Notes: generated by a model from the sequence alone, not told the origin. A stretch of DNA of 35,693 bases from Candidatus Poribacteria bacterium (GCA_022394775.1 JAGFCB010000308.1:1-35693), one strand, 5' to 3'. Positions 18,213-25,896 are shown, counted from the first letter of the stretch. A program made the numbers and translations.

Positions 18213-18256
18213 GGCTATGTTTTTTGTTTTTAATTTAATTTACCTTGCGGTTCGAT
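18128..18256 (-). repeat. 101-bp-type repeat, copy D with two GAACCGCAAGG
   Basis: GAACCGCAAGG occurs at 18142-18152 and 18243-18253 on the minus strand, exactly 101 bp apart. Between them is a perfect 9-bp stem GCCTTGAAC / GTTCAAGGC (arms 18195-18203 and 18207-18215, 3-nt loop), then GGCGGAACTACGGA. The left part is coding, as the N-terminus of the MFS protein. Confidence 0.8.
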
Positions 18257-18634
18257 GGGATTCATTTAGCGTTTGTATAAAGCATGCGAAATTTTGCACT
18301 GTATCTTTTGACACAATTTTCGCAATTAGGTTGAATTGAAATTTCGATCGTTGGTTGTCTGAATCGCGGATTACGCGGATTTTTGTGTTTGGGGACACCA
18401 GAATCGTAAGATAATTTAGCAGATTTTCGGGAAGGCTGAGTGGTGTTGTCCTGAAACAAAATTGTCTTTACAATGCACCAAGGTTGTGCTAAATTACACA
18501 CAAATTTTTCTTACTTTGTGATTTACTAACGTCTTCTTGTCACGTCGCGATCCAATTGCGGTTGAAAGATTAACAAAAGATGTCCAACAATCACAACCCT
18601 GACTGAAAACTGATAACCACTAAAGGAAACAGAT
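18213..18634. other. Intergenic region between divergent MFS and Gfo/Idh genes
   Basis: No credible gene. It starts with the end of repeat copy D, contains CGCGGATTACGCGGATT (about 18365-18381, an internal direct repeat of CGCGGATT), and ends with the heptamer array at 18601. A 79-codon open frame on the minus strand (18262-18501) has no RBS and overlaps the CGCGGATT repeat, so I do not call it. Promoters for both genes should be here but none stands out. Confidence 0.5.
18601..18620 (+). repeat. Heptamer array before the Gfo/Idh start
   Basis: GACTGAA-AACTGAT-AACCACT runs directly into the AAAGGA ribosome binding site of the plus-strand gene at 18635. It is in the same sense orientation relative to the gene as the arrays at 2276 and 32747. 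Confidence 0.55.
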
Positions 18635-19582
18635 ATGGAACCTCTTCGGATTGGATTTCTCGGTGCTGGCGGTTTCGCACGGCACACCATTTATCCCGCA
18701 CTTCATCTCGCCCCTGTCGCATTGCAAGCCGTTTGCGATGCCGACGAAAATCGTGCCAAAGACGCTGCTGGTAAATTCGGTACAGGTAGATACTACACCG
18801 ACCGGCACGAAATGTTTGAAAAAGAAGACTTGGAAGCAGTGATTATCAGTATGGGACCTGACCCTCGGCAGCCGCTTGTGCTTGAAACGCTTGCGGCGGG
18901 GTATCATGTCTTCACACCGAAACCGCCTGCGCCATCTCTTGAAGAAACAATCGCTTTGGCAGAAACCGCAGAAAAACACGGTAAGACGCTCATGGTGAAC
19001 TTCCAGCGGCGTTTCAGCCTCGGTGTGCGTGAGGCGAGACGGATCATGCAGACCGAATCCTTTGGGACGCTGACACAACTCTTCTGCTCGTTCTGTAGTG
19101 GGAAATACCCGACAGTCAAAAGTTATCTGCTCGATTTTGCGATTCACCACTTCGATTTAGCGAGACACATCGCCGGTGCGGATGTGAAAGAACTCTGCGT
19201 TTTTCACAACGAAGTCGATGGGCAAGGCGCGTTCGCTGTCAGTGTAGAATATACAAACGGCGCGGTGGGAAGTTTGCAGCTGAGCAGCCAACGGTTATGG
19301 CAGCGGAATTATGACTATATCGAAATTACCGGTCAGCACGAATACATTGTTTTAGACGGGTTATGGGGTGCCCAACATTTTACCGAATCTGGGAACAGTT
19401 TCACCTCAAACTTTTCTGATCAGCGAAATGGCGAACTGACGGGTGATGGTATCAGTCTTACCGAGTTTGTCAATGCGATTCGTGAGGGTCGGGAACCGAT
19501 ATCAAGTATCCAAGACTGCGTTGGTACGATGCGGTTCTATGATGCAGTGCTTCAACGCAAAAAAGGGGTTATTAGCCTTTAA
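18635..19582 (+). CDS. Gfo/Idh/MocA-family NAD(P)-dependent oxidoreductase
   Basis: Cytoplasmic dehydrogenase of the Gfo/Idh/MocA type, usually acting on sugars, inositols or their derivatives. The N-terminal Rossmann fold shows GFLGAGGFARHTIYPAL with the GAGG turn (residues 10-13). The family EKP motif appears as TPKPP, keeping the lysine near residue 95. The C-terminal sheet domain carries DFAIHHFDLARHIAG with the expected HxxD-type catalytic region near residue 170. Length (315 aa) is normal to short. AAAGGA lies 7 nt before the ATG. This is the only secure plus-strand gene. A hairpin follows its stop. Substrate unknown. Confidence 0.92.
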   Translation: MEPLRIGFLGAGGFARHTIYPALHLAPVALQAVCDADENRAKDAAGKFGTGRYYTDRHEMFEKEDLEAVIISMGPDPRQPLVLETLAAGYHVFTPKPPAPSLEETIALAETAEKHGKTLMVNFQRRFSLGVREARRIMQTESFGTLTQLFCSFCSGKYPTVKSYLLDFAIHHFDLARHIAGADVKELCVFHNEVDGQGAFAVSVEYTNGAVGSLQLSSQRLWQRNYDYIEITGQHEYIVLDGLWGAQHFTESGNSFTSNFSDQRNGELTGDGISLTEFVNAIREGREPISSIQDCVGTMRFYDAVLQRKKGVISL

Positions 19583-19593
19583 CAATCGGCTTC

Positions 19594-19620
19594 GTAGGGA
19601 TTGGATGACCCAATCCCTAC
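19594..19620 (+). terminator. GTAGGGATTGG/CCAATCCCTAC hairpin repeat
   Basis: A perfect 11-bp stem with a 5-nt loop starts 12 nt after the Gfo/Idh stop. There is no T-run, so it is a terminator candidate only by position. A related hairpin is at 22882-22907, which suggests a REP-like family. Confidence 0.55.
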
Positions 19621-19830
19621 ACCAAACATTAACCTCACCACTCTGTGACACTACAAACGCGCGGTTCTTGCTTTCTTTTTCTGCCGCCGAGCATTTGAAT
19701 ATAAATGTGCCCTGACGGTTTTGTTGTTCTGTGTAGAGGTGCCGCTATTGGAGAAATCCGAAAACGCGGATACAAACTCACATCTCCAAAAACAGACAAC
19801 CGCCGAAATCGTCAAGATCGGTTAACACTC

Positions 19831-20007
19831 ATGAAAATTGTCATTTATCTGTTTTTTCTGATTACATGTGTGGCCTTAATACTTGTTATTTTCCGCCTCA
19901 CAAGAACTGCGTTGAGAACGATCTTTAAATCCCTTTATATTCACCTTGATATGGAAAGAAAGGTAAAGACTTTCAAATCTTGGTTGGATCAAAATTCAAA
20001 CCAATAA
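19831..20007 (+). CDS. Possible small membrane protein (58 aa)
   Basis: Starts MKIVIYLFFLITCVALILVIF, a clear membrane helix (residues 3-22), followed by a basic, helical tail ending WLDQNSNQ. An open frame continues upstream to 19705 but that part looks non-coding. The ATG at 19831 has no clear RBS. No family recognised. It lies between convergent genes, so it would need its own promoter. Confidence 0.35.
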   Translation: MKIVIYLFFLITCVALILVIFRLTRTALRTIFKSLYIHLDMERKVKTFKSWLDQNSNQ

Positions 20008-20069
20008 ACACCGAAACCCCCGAGATCGTAAAGATAAAGATCGAATAACCTAAGGAAAAAGGAAAGATT

Positions 20070-21539
20070 TTATGACATCAGAACACAACCTGAATTAATG
20101 CTTTCTAACACCGCAAGACACGTCTCTCCGTTAACCAGCCGATGGTAATACTGTGTAACCCGCTCCATAAAGTCCTGATTCCCGTCCAAACCCGTCGGCA
20201 ACGCGGCTCCAGCGGGTGACCACAATGCTGCATTTGCGAAAATAGACGCAATTCGTCCTTTCACATCTATTTGGCTTGCACCATAAGCACCTCTCAGGAT
20301 GTCCTGTATCGTCCGATCCGGGTCTCGGATTTCGTATTCCGTACCGATATCGGTGATACCGCTGTAGTCATCAAGAGATGAGATTGCGTGCGGTGTCAGA
20401 AATCGGAGGACCGTCGCGAAGGAATAGGCAAAATCGCATTTGAAGAGTTCGGTACTGGCATCGTAGTTCGGGGAACGAACAATATCCGCGGCGCGCTCAC
20501 GGAGTTTTACGGTTTCAATGATGTTAATTCGAGCGTTGTCGTCTTTGACTCGGCGGATACGCTCGACGAATTCCAGCGAGTATGCGCGCGCGCTTTTACC
20601 GGCTATGGGGATGTTTGCCTCCACAATCTTAGCATATCCGTTCATCAGGCGTTCAAGGTGCGGTGCAAACGTTGAGTGTAAGGCTGCTTCGTTGACATAT
20701 TCGATGCCAGAGAGTGTGCCTTTGTGTGTAATCCCCGGTACATGCACAGAATTCACCAAAAGGAGTTTCCAATCGTGGTACGGTTCAATACTCTCCTGAC
20801 TGACAATAACGCCGTAATCATCAAGTTCACCGAAGGGTACACGGAGTCGATTCTCCAAATCTTCCAGAATAAGCGGTGTCGCCGGTGACTGCTCCGCGTA
20901 AGTTATTAATTCATCTTGACCTTCGATTTGTGCCCGGGCAGCTGCCTGAATCTCATCAGGCACAGCATAGACCTGTGGGACGAGTCGATCACCCATTTCG
21001 TTCAAAAAACCGACGTTTGTCGCCAGCCAGGCTGTATAACCACCACTGCGTTTTGGATACTCGTTTTGGAGAATATCGCGGAGAATATCGCCGTTATTCC
21101 GAAGGTTATCGGTATTGATAACACAGAGCGTTGCATCTGTGCCGTGATGGCAGAAATAACGGTAGAGGGTCTCATCCAGCACATCCATTGCGAGTTCGCC
21201 TTTGGCGATCCCTGCTTCAGTTACACCGATGAGGATCAAGTCAAGCGGATTTTCTGTCTGGGCATAGAACTGCTCACGACCGGTTTCTGTCGCGAGTGTC
21301 GTCGCGCCAACGACGCTCGAAACCTGTTGGATGTCGTGGATACCACTTAGATCGAACGTGACGACATGGTATGTTCCATTCTGCCGGTTAAAAGCATCGG
21401 CTTTTTCGGTGCCGCGCGGTTGCCCTACGAAGATACCACCGTCGTAGAGATTCCGTTGGTTGAGGATATGAACGAATTCGTGGGTTAAGGCGCGTTGTAA
21501 GCCACCTGCCCCGATAGCGAGAATCTTCACACGAAGCAT
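20070..21539 (-). CDS. Mannitol-dehydrogenase/tagaturonate-reductase-like enzyme
   Basis: Cytoplasmic NAD(P)-dependent enzyme resembling the polyol-specific long-chain dehydrogenase superfamily (mannitol, fructuronate and tagaturonate reductases). The N-terminal nucleotide site reads ILAIGAGGLQRAL (residues 6-18). Further family-like blocks are LILIGVTEAGIAKGELA, CVINTDNLRNNGD, and LLVNSVHVPGITHKGTLSG in the second domain, corresponding to the catalytic Lys/Asn/His region of the family. Length (489 aa) fits. It begins 2 nt after the stop of the GT4 gene, and GGAG in the last codons of that gene serves as its RBS, so coupling is very likely. Precise substrate unknown; a hexuronate or sugar acid is a guess. 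Confidence 0.72.
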   Translation of the reverse strand: MLRVKILAIGAGGLQRALTHEFVHILNQRNLYDGGIFVGQPRGTEKADAFNRQNGTYHVVTFDLSGIHDIQQVSSVVGATTLATETGREQFYAQTENPLDLILIGVTEAGIAKGELAMDVLDETLYRYFCHHGTDATLCVINTDNLRNNGDILRDILQNEYPKRSGGYTAWLATNVGFLNEMGDRLVPQVYAVPDEIQAAARAQIEGQDELITYAEQSPATPLILEDLENRLRVPFGELDDYGVIVSQESIEPYHDWKLLLVNSVHVPGITHKGTLSGIEYVNEAALHSTFAPHLERLMNGYAKIVEANIPIAGKSARAYSLEFVERIRRVKDDNARINIIETVKLRERAADIVRSPNYDASTELFKCDFAYSFATVLRFLTPHAISSLDDYSGITDIGTEYEIRDPDRTIQDILRGAYGASQIDVKGRIASIFANAALWSPAGAALPTGLDGNQDFMERVTQYYHRLVNGETCLAVLESINSGCVLMS

Positions 21540-21541
21540 GT

Positions 21542-22744
21542 TTATTCTTCTCCTTTGGCTAAAATATCAGTATAGAGGCTTAAATAGGCGTTGGCGATGT
21601 TTTTCCAATCATAAGGTTTGACGCGTTCCACACTCGCTGTCCCCATTTCAATGCGACCGTCCCCGGCGTTAATCAGCTTGGTGAGCGCGTGCGCAAGTCC
21701 ATCAACATCGCCCGGATCGAACAGTGCGCCGTTAACGCCGTCCGCCACGAGTTCATCAATACCTTGAACACGACTCGCAACGATCGGAAGCCCTGTCCCC
21801 ATCGCCTCCAAAACGACGAGGGGCATCCCTTCGGCAAGCGAGGGTAAAATTAAGAGGTCAGCATCGCGATACTTCTGTGGCAATTCGGCATACGGGATCG
21901 ACCCCGTAAAGTGGATATATGAGGCTACGCCGAGATTCTCTGCTAATCTCAGAAGTTCTCCGTGACAGGGTCCATCGCCGACAATTTCGATTTCAAAGTT
22001 GGGTGCCGCTTTCTCAATAATCTGCGGGAGTGCCCGGATTAGAAATTGAAAACCTTTGCGTGGAATGAGCCTTCCGATCGTAAGAACTCGGACTTTTTCT
22101 CGGCAAGCATCCCGTTGGACTGGTGCGAAAGTTTTTAAATCTACAGCATCCGGAATTACCTCTATTTGGACATCAGTATCCGTTTCTCGTGCGAGTTCTC
22201 GTAAACCGTCGCTACATGAAACAACAGTTGCAGCGTTATTCCAAATCGCTCGGATCATCGGCTTCAGCATTAAGTATAACCACTTATAATAAGGTGGATC
22301 CGGGTTCCGGCTCGGTACGTCACGGCCGCCTAAAAATACGACATACGGCACGTTTCGGAACTTTTGTAGAAGATAGGCACCGCCCCCCGCAGGAATCCCA
22401 AAAAAGACTTGGACGATATCCGGTTGAAACTGCTTAGCGAACCGCAATCCGTAGCGGCTTGAACTTATCGCATAAGTCAGCATCTCGTGTACGGCACATA
22501 CATCCGAGTTTTTCCGCAGTGCCGACACGCGGTGTACATGAATACCTTCTACTTCTTCGTGTTTCGGGCAATCCCGAAATTGCGAAGTAATCAGATGTAC
22601 ATCGTGTCCTGCTGCCGCGAAGTGTTTGCCTAAGAAATGGCTGACCCAACCGCCACCGCCACCGATCGGTGGGAATTCGTGATTGAACATTAATATTTTT
22701 AATTTTTTATATTTCCTTGCGGTTCGGTCAAGCCGGTTAGTCAT
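21542..22744 (-). CDS. Family 4 glycosyltransferase (GT-B fold)
   Basis: Cytoplasmic or membrane-associated GT4 glycosyltransferase. The N-domain begins KILMFNHEFPPIGGGGGWVSHFL, with the glycine-rich acceptor loop. The C-domain has VLTIGRLIPRKGFQFLIRAL (about 220-239), EIVGDGPC, and the GT4 E-x7-E region LPSLAEGMPLVVLEAMGTG (near residue 305). Two starts are possible. ATG at 22744 has GGAGAGG 8 nt upstream, both inside repeat copy B, and adds 18 residues encoded by the repeat. ATG at 22690 matches the usual family start but lacks a good RBS. I keep the first. The gene is coupled to the dehydrogenase after it. Confidence 0.9.
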   Translation of the reverse strand: MTNRLDRTARKYKKLKILMFNHEFPPIGGGGGWVSHFLGKHFAAAGHDVHLITSQFRDCPKHEEVEGIHVHRVSALRKNSDVCAVHEMLTYAISSSRYGLRFAKQFQPDIVQVFFGIPAGGGAYLLQKFRNVPYVVFLGGRDVPSRNPDPPYYKWLYLMLKPMIRAIWNNAATVVSCSDGLRELARETDTDVQIEVIPDAVDLKTFAPVQRDACREKVRVLTIGRLIPRKGFQFLIRALPQIIEKAAPNFEIEIVGDGPCHGELLRLAENLGVASYIHFTGSIPYAELPQKYRDADLLILPSLAEGMPLVVLEAMGTGLPIVASRVQGIDELVADGVNGALFDPGDVDGLAHALTKLINAGDGRIEMGTASVERVKPYDWKNIANAYLSLYTDILAKGEE

Positions 22745-22810
22745 TTAGAGTGCCTCTCCGTAGATCCGCCTGCGCCGTTGTTGCAGGCTACAACTTCGTT
22801 AGATTTTTAA
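22691..22810 (-). repeat. 101-bp-type repeat, copy B
   Basis: On the minus strand: stem GCCTGC / GCAGGC (arms 22768-22773 and 22783-22788), GGCGGATCTACGGAGAGG, then the GT4 ATG at 22744, then GAACCGCAAGG (22715-22725) and an A/T run up to the alternative ATG at 22690. It carries both the best SD and the start codon of the GT4 gene. Confidence 0.8.
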
Positions 22811-22881
22811 GAAAAATAAAAATCGTTGCTTGGAACGGAGCAGAAAACCGAAAAAACAGAGACATTGCTAAAACTTCAAAC

Positions 22882-22907
22882 GTAGGGCTGGGTAACCCAG
22901 CCCCTAC
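22882..22907. repeat. GTAGGG-CTGGG hairpin repeat supplying a stop codon
   Basis: GTAGGGCTGGG / CCCAGCCCCTAC pairs with one bulge around a TAA loop. Read on the minus strand it starts CTGTAGGGG, and this TAG is the stop codon of the ATP-grasp gene. Confidence 0.65.
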
Positions 22908-23794
22908 AGACGCTTATTTTTTTCTGCAAACTCCGTCGCAAATTTAATAATCGCAGCAGCGATGTCGATACCGGTGACCGATTCCAGTTCCTCAAATCCT
23001 GGTGATGGATTAACTTCTAAGACGACGGGTCCTTGATTTGTTTCGAGTAGATCGACACCGGCTATCTCCAGTTCCAATGCCGCCGCTGCTTTAATAGCGA
23101 TGTCGATATATTCTTCTGGCAGGGCGATAACCTCTCCAGTCCCCCCTTTATGAATATTCGCCCGGAATTCGCCGGGAGGCGCGCTTCTTTTCATCATAGC
23201 GACTGCTTCACCACCTACGACAAGCACGCGGATGTCCACCCCGCCTGCCTCTTGAATAAAAGGTTGGATTACATAATCGTGATGGAAATCACAGAGGGCA
23301 TCCACTGCTGACGTGAGCGATGTCGGTGTATCTACTAACATAACCCCTCTGCCGTGTGTGCCGTAAAAAGGTTTTAAGACGAACGGATAATCGCCCATTT
23401 TGGCCACGGCGTTCTGTAAAAATTCGGAGGAACCGACGGTGAGGCTCGGTGGGACAGGTAAACCGTGTTGTGCGAGGATACGCAAGGAGTGGAATTTGTG
23501 TCGTGCCACCGCGATGGGTCTTGCGCGATTTATAACAGGAGTGCCAATCCATTCAAAATGCGCCACGACTTCTTCGCCGTATTGCGCGGTTGTGCGGCTG
23601 AGCCGTGGTATGACGACATCGAAATCCTCTACCTGTCCGCCATAATATGTGATGCGGTTACCAGTGCCACCGATATGGAGATAGAAACCGAAGGGATCTA
23701 AAATCTCTGCGGTGTGTCCTGCATTGAGGACGGCTTCGCTGAGGCTGCGCGTGGAGTGGTTTTGAGGGCCCCGAGAGAGAATACCAATTTTCAA
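22904..23794 (-). CDS. RimK-like ATP-grasp ligase
   Basis: ATP-grasp enzyme of the RimK/LysX type, which joins amino acids or amines to a carboxylate using ATP. Seen: KIGILSRGPQNHSTRSL at the start, the ARHKFHSLRILAQHGLPVPPSL block, the ATP-binding YPFVLKPFYGTHGRGVMLVD strand-loop, VDIRVLVVGGEAVAMMKR, and the magnesium-binding end VVLEVNPSPGFEELE. About 296 aa is normal. The open frame runs up to 23851 but without RBS or ATG. I chose TTG at 23794, where the family sequence starts; GGGAGG lies 15 nt upstream, which is long, so the start is uncertain. Its stop codon lies in a hairpin repeat. Substrate unknown. Confidence 0.88.
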   Translation of the reverse strand: MKIGILSRGPQNHSTRSLSEAVLNAGHTAEILDPFGFYLHIGGTGNRITYYGGQVEDFDVVIPRLSRTTAQYGEEVVAHFEWIGTPVINRARPIAVARHKFHSLRILAQHGLPVPPSLTVGSSEFLQNAVAKMGDYPFVLKPFYGTHGRGVMLVDTPTSLTSAVDALCDFHHDYVIQPFIQEAGGVDIRVLVVGGEAVAMMKRSAPPGEFRANIHKGGTGEVIALPEEYIDIAIKAAAALELEIAGVDLLETNQGPVVLEVNPSPGFEELESVTGIDIAAAIIKFATEFAEKNKRL

Positions 23795-23913
23795 TTTTTT
23801 AACGATTAACCTCCCGGTTTTCACATTTTCGCTCGTTATCTGAAACGCCAAAGTCTTTTAAAATAGTAAAGATCAAAGTTCTTTCAGGATAATCTCATGA
23901 AGAATCGAGGCAA

Positions 23914-24936
23914 TTAATTTTCGTTGGTCTTATAGGTAGTCTCCAGAAAATCTGCTAACTCTTCGAAGGTGTCAAATATCCGGTCGCATAAGTTTTCAAA
24001 GAAGATGCTCCGTGTTCCTGTGTAGACAGCATATACCGGTTTGTTGTGGCGCGTCGCGTAGTTCATTTCGCTGAGAACACCGGGAGACAATTTGTCTGTC
24101 GGATAGATGACAACCACAAAGTCACTCTGGTGGACAAATTGGTAATCGCGTGAGATCGTTCGCGTTTTTATCTGTTCAATCACACCATCATCCATCTCCC
24201 CCATAGTCGCAGCAGGTACAGTCCCATCGCCACCAGCGGTTACCAGTGCCATATCTTTAATCGTGAGTGGATCAAAGACGATGAATGAACGACTCAATTT
24301 TTCGCCAATATCACGGATTTTTTCGATTTCTTTCGGGGTGTCTCTGAGCAGTGTAATCGGGTAACTCAGGTAAAATTTCGGTTTCGGCGAAAAGAGGAGT
24401 TCATAGAAATTCTCAAGATCGTGTTGCCGCGCGACGGTGTAGTGCGGTTTTTCGGTGAAATGTGCGATTTGTCGCGTCAAGAATTCCTCTTCATCTAACC
24501 AGACATTGAGCGTTGCGTTATCCATACCTGACCATTGCGCACTCTCTTTCATCCGTCCGGATATATCGGTGATATTGTCAACGACGTTAATCAGGAGATC
24601 GGGCAAAAGAATCTCAATATCCTTGAAAGAGAATCCTTCGATGAGACTTCCACGCCATCGAAAACAGGCGTGTAACCCGATGACAACGTGTTCATAGGCT
24701 TCAGCGCGTCGTGCGATTTCATAGAAAGCGGTGCGTCGTGCTAACGATAGAACCGCTGGATCCGAATCGAGTACCTTGTCTGTAAAATGGACCCGGGATT
24801 CTGCGGCGGCGCGGTGCATCACATCGCCGACGTTGAAGAAACCGATGTTCAACTTCTGTTTCATGCAGAGTATTTTAAAATTTGCCATCAACTCTTTGCG
24901 ACCCGAACAGCTGATACCGGTACAGATAATCTTCAT
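23914..24936 (-). CDS. Archaeal-type adenylate-kinase-like / nucleoside deoxyribosyltransferase-like fusion
   Basis: Two-domain protein, 340 aa. The N-terminal part (about 1-185) resembles archaeal AdkA-type adenylate kinase: a nucleotide loop GISCSGRKE (residues 7-15, without the usual GKT), GFFNVGDVMHRAA, and a later LLPDLLINVVDNITDISGRM segment. Some archaeal AdkA proteins also lack the P-loop lysine. The C-terminal part (about 190-335) looks like a nucleoside 2-deoxyribosyltransferase fold: KFYLSYPITLLRD at its start and SDFVVVIYPTDKLSPGVLSEMNYA, with a Glu in the position of the catalytic one. The RBS AAGGAA is in repeat copy C, about 11 nt before the ATG. A nucleotide-sensing or nucleotide-modifying role is inferred only. 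Confidence 0.75.
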   Translation of the reverse strand: MKIICTGISCSGRKELMANFKILCMKQKLNIGFFNVGDVMHRAAAESRVHFTDKVLDSDPAVLSLARRTAFYEIARRAEAYEHVVIGLHACFRWRGSLIEGFSFKDIEILLPDLLINVVDNITDISGRMKESAQWSGMDNATLNVWLDEEEFLTRQIAHFTEKPHYTVARQHDLENFYELLFSPKPKFYLSYPITLLRDTPKEIEKIRDIGEKLSRSFIVFDPLTIKDMALVTAGGDGTVPAATMGEMDDGVIEQIKTRTISRDYQFVHQSDFVVVIYPTDKLSPGVLSEMNYATRHNKPVYAVYTGTRSIFFENLCDRIFDTFEELADFLETTYKTNEN

Positions 24937-25063
24937 ACTTTTATATTTCCTTGCGGTTCGATAAGGTGGGTTGGAGATTTAACGTTCCTCTCCGTAGATC
25001 CGCTTTCCACTTCGTTTCAAGATACGCGCGTCTTCATCCTTTTAAACTTCCTTGCGGTTCGGT
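24937..25063 (-). repeat. 101-bp-type repeat, copy C with two GAACCGCAAGG
   Basis: GAACCGCAAGG occurs at 24949-24959 and 25050-25060 on the minus strand, exactly 101 bp apart. GCGGATCTACGGAGAGG is conserved between them but the stem has decayed. The right copy encodes the end and stop of the PhyH protein; the left one supplies the SD of the kinase-like gene. This fills the whole gap between those genes. Confidence 0.8.
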
Positions 25064-25896
25064 GCGGCTAACGATTCCAGTTTCGCGAGTGCTTCTTGCT
25101 CTTCCTTTTGCCACGGACGGTTCGCTGGTTTATTCAGTTTTTTCGGTGGACCGCCGAAGACGAGGATATATGCTCTACGCGCTGCTGCTGTGCTATTCGG
25201 TGCGGAATAGTGCAAAGTCCGACAGTGGTGGAACGTCGCACCACCTGCCGGTATCGGACAGGCAACTGCCTGTGATACGTCAACGTCATCGGTCACTAAC
25301 CCGTGTACGAGCGGATCATTGTCAATGTGCCGATGCCAACGCACCTCTCCTTTGTGCGATTTTGGAATGAATTGGAGGCACCCGCTCTCAAGTGTCGCTT
25401 TATCAAGCGGAAGCCAGACACTTAGGCTGTGCGGTAAGACTTCGGGATTCCAATACGCCTCGTCTTGATGCCATGGGGTTTCATTGCCGTAGTGTGCGGG
25501 TTTCAGAATCATGTGCCCGCCACCGCTAACCTTTTCAGTGTCTACACTGAGTAACTGCGCGGCGAGTCGATGCGCGTTTTGGAAATAGACAGTCTCACGG
25601 AGTTCAGGGAATTGTGCTTCTGGTCCTAATACTTGCGGCAACGTCTCTTGTCCGTTGTGTGCCCGAGGCCCCGCAAGATCAAAGTAACGTCCCTGCGCTT
25701 CTCCAGTTCGATCCGTGAAGAGCTCATCGTAAATGCCCTTGAGCCATTCAATCTCTTCATCCGTCGTGATGCGTGGGATGCTCAGGTATCCGTTATCTTG
25801 AAAAAAAGCGACCTGTTCGTCAGTTAGGTCTACGCGATTTTGGTCTGGCAAGTTTTGGCTCGCAAGCTGCGCCGAAAGTTCACTCTTAGATTTCAT
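25042..25896 (-). CDS. Phytanoyl-CoA dioxygenase (PhyH) family protein
   Basis: Iron and 2-oxoglutarate dependent dioxygenase of the PhyH family. The iron ligands are visible: PWHQDEAYWN gives His143 and Asp145, and FHHCRTLHYSAPN gives His229, with a following ARRAYILVF arginine for 2-oxoglutarate near residue 240. Other family features are QVAFFQDNGYLSIPR (about 28-42) and GCLQFIPKSHKGE. The substrate is unknown; this family is often expanded in Poribacteria. It starts 4 nt after the SppA stop, so one transcript is likely. The last residues (PNRKEV) and the TAA are encoded by repeat copy C. Confidence 0.93.
   Translation of the reverse strand: MKSKSELSAQLASQNLPDQNRVDLTDEQVAFFQDNGYLSIPRITTDEEIEWLKGIYDELFTDRTGEAQGRYFDLAGPRAHNGQETLPQVLGPEAQFPELRETVYFQNAHRLAAQLLSVDTEKVSGGGHMILKPAHYGNETPWHQDEAYWNPEVLPHSLSVWLPLDKATLESGCLQFIPKSHKGEVRWHRHIDNDPLVHGLVTDDVDVSQAVACPIPAGGATFHHCRTLHYSAPNSTAAARRAYILVFGGPPKKLNKPANRPWQKEEQEALAKLESLAAPNRKEV

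Larger units (their letters stand above)
19583..20069. other. Region between convergent genes with one doubtful ORF
   Basis: Contains the hairpin at 19594-19620 and a possible 58-aa membrane protein at 19831-20007. Two similar short stretches, CCGAAATCGTCAAGATCG (about 19803) and CCGAGATCGTAAAGAT (about 20019), flank that small frame. Nothing else is recognisable. Confidence 0.45.

Noticed and set aside
18262..18501. 79-codon open frame on the minus strand
   Set aside because: No ribosome binding site, composition unlike a protein, and it overlaps a CGCGGATT intergenic repeat.
19705..19830. Upstream extension of the small membrane protein
   Set aside because: The residues look non-coding and the first ATG has no RBS; only the part from 19831 has a plausible membrane helix.
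4464..25063. GAACCGCAAGG elements as an insertion sequence
   Set aside because: No transposase and no inverted ends are seen; copies are only about 100-130 bp, so at most a non-autonomous element.
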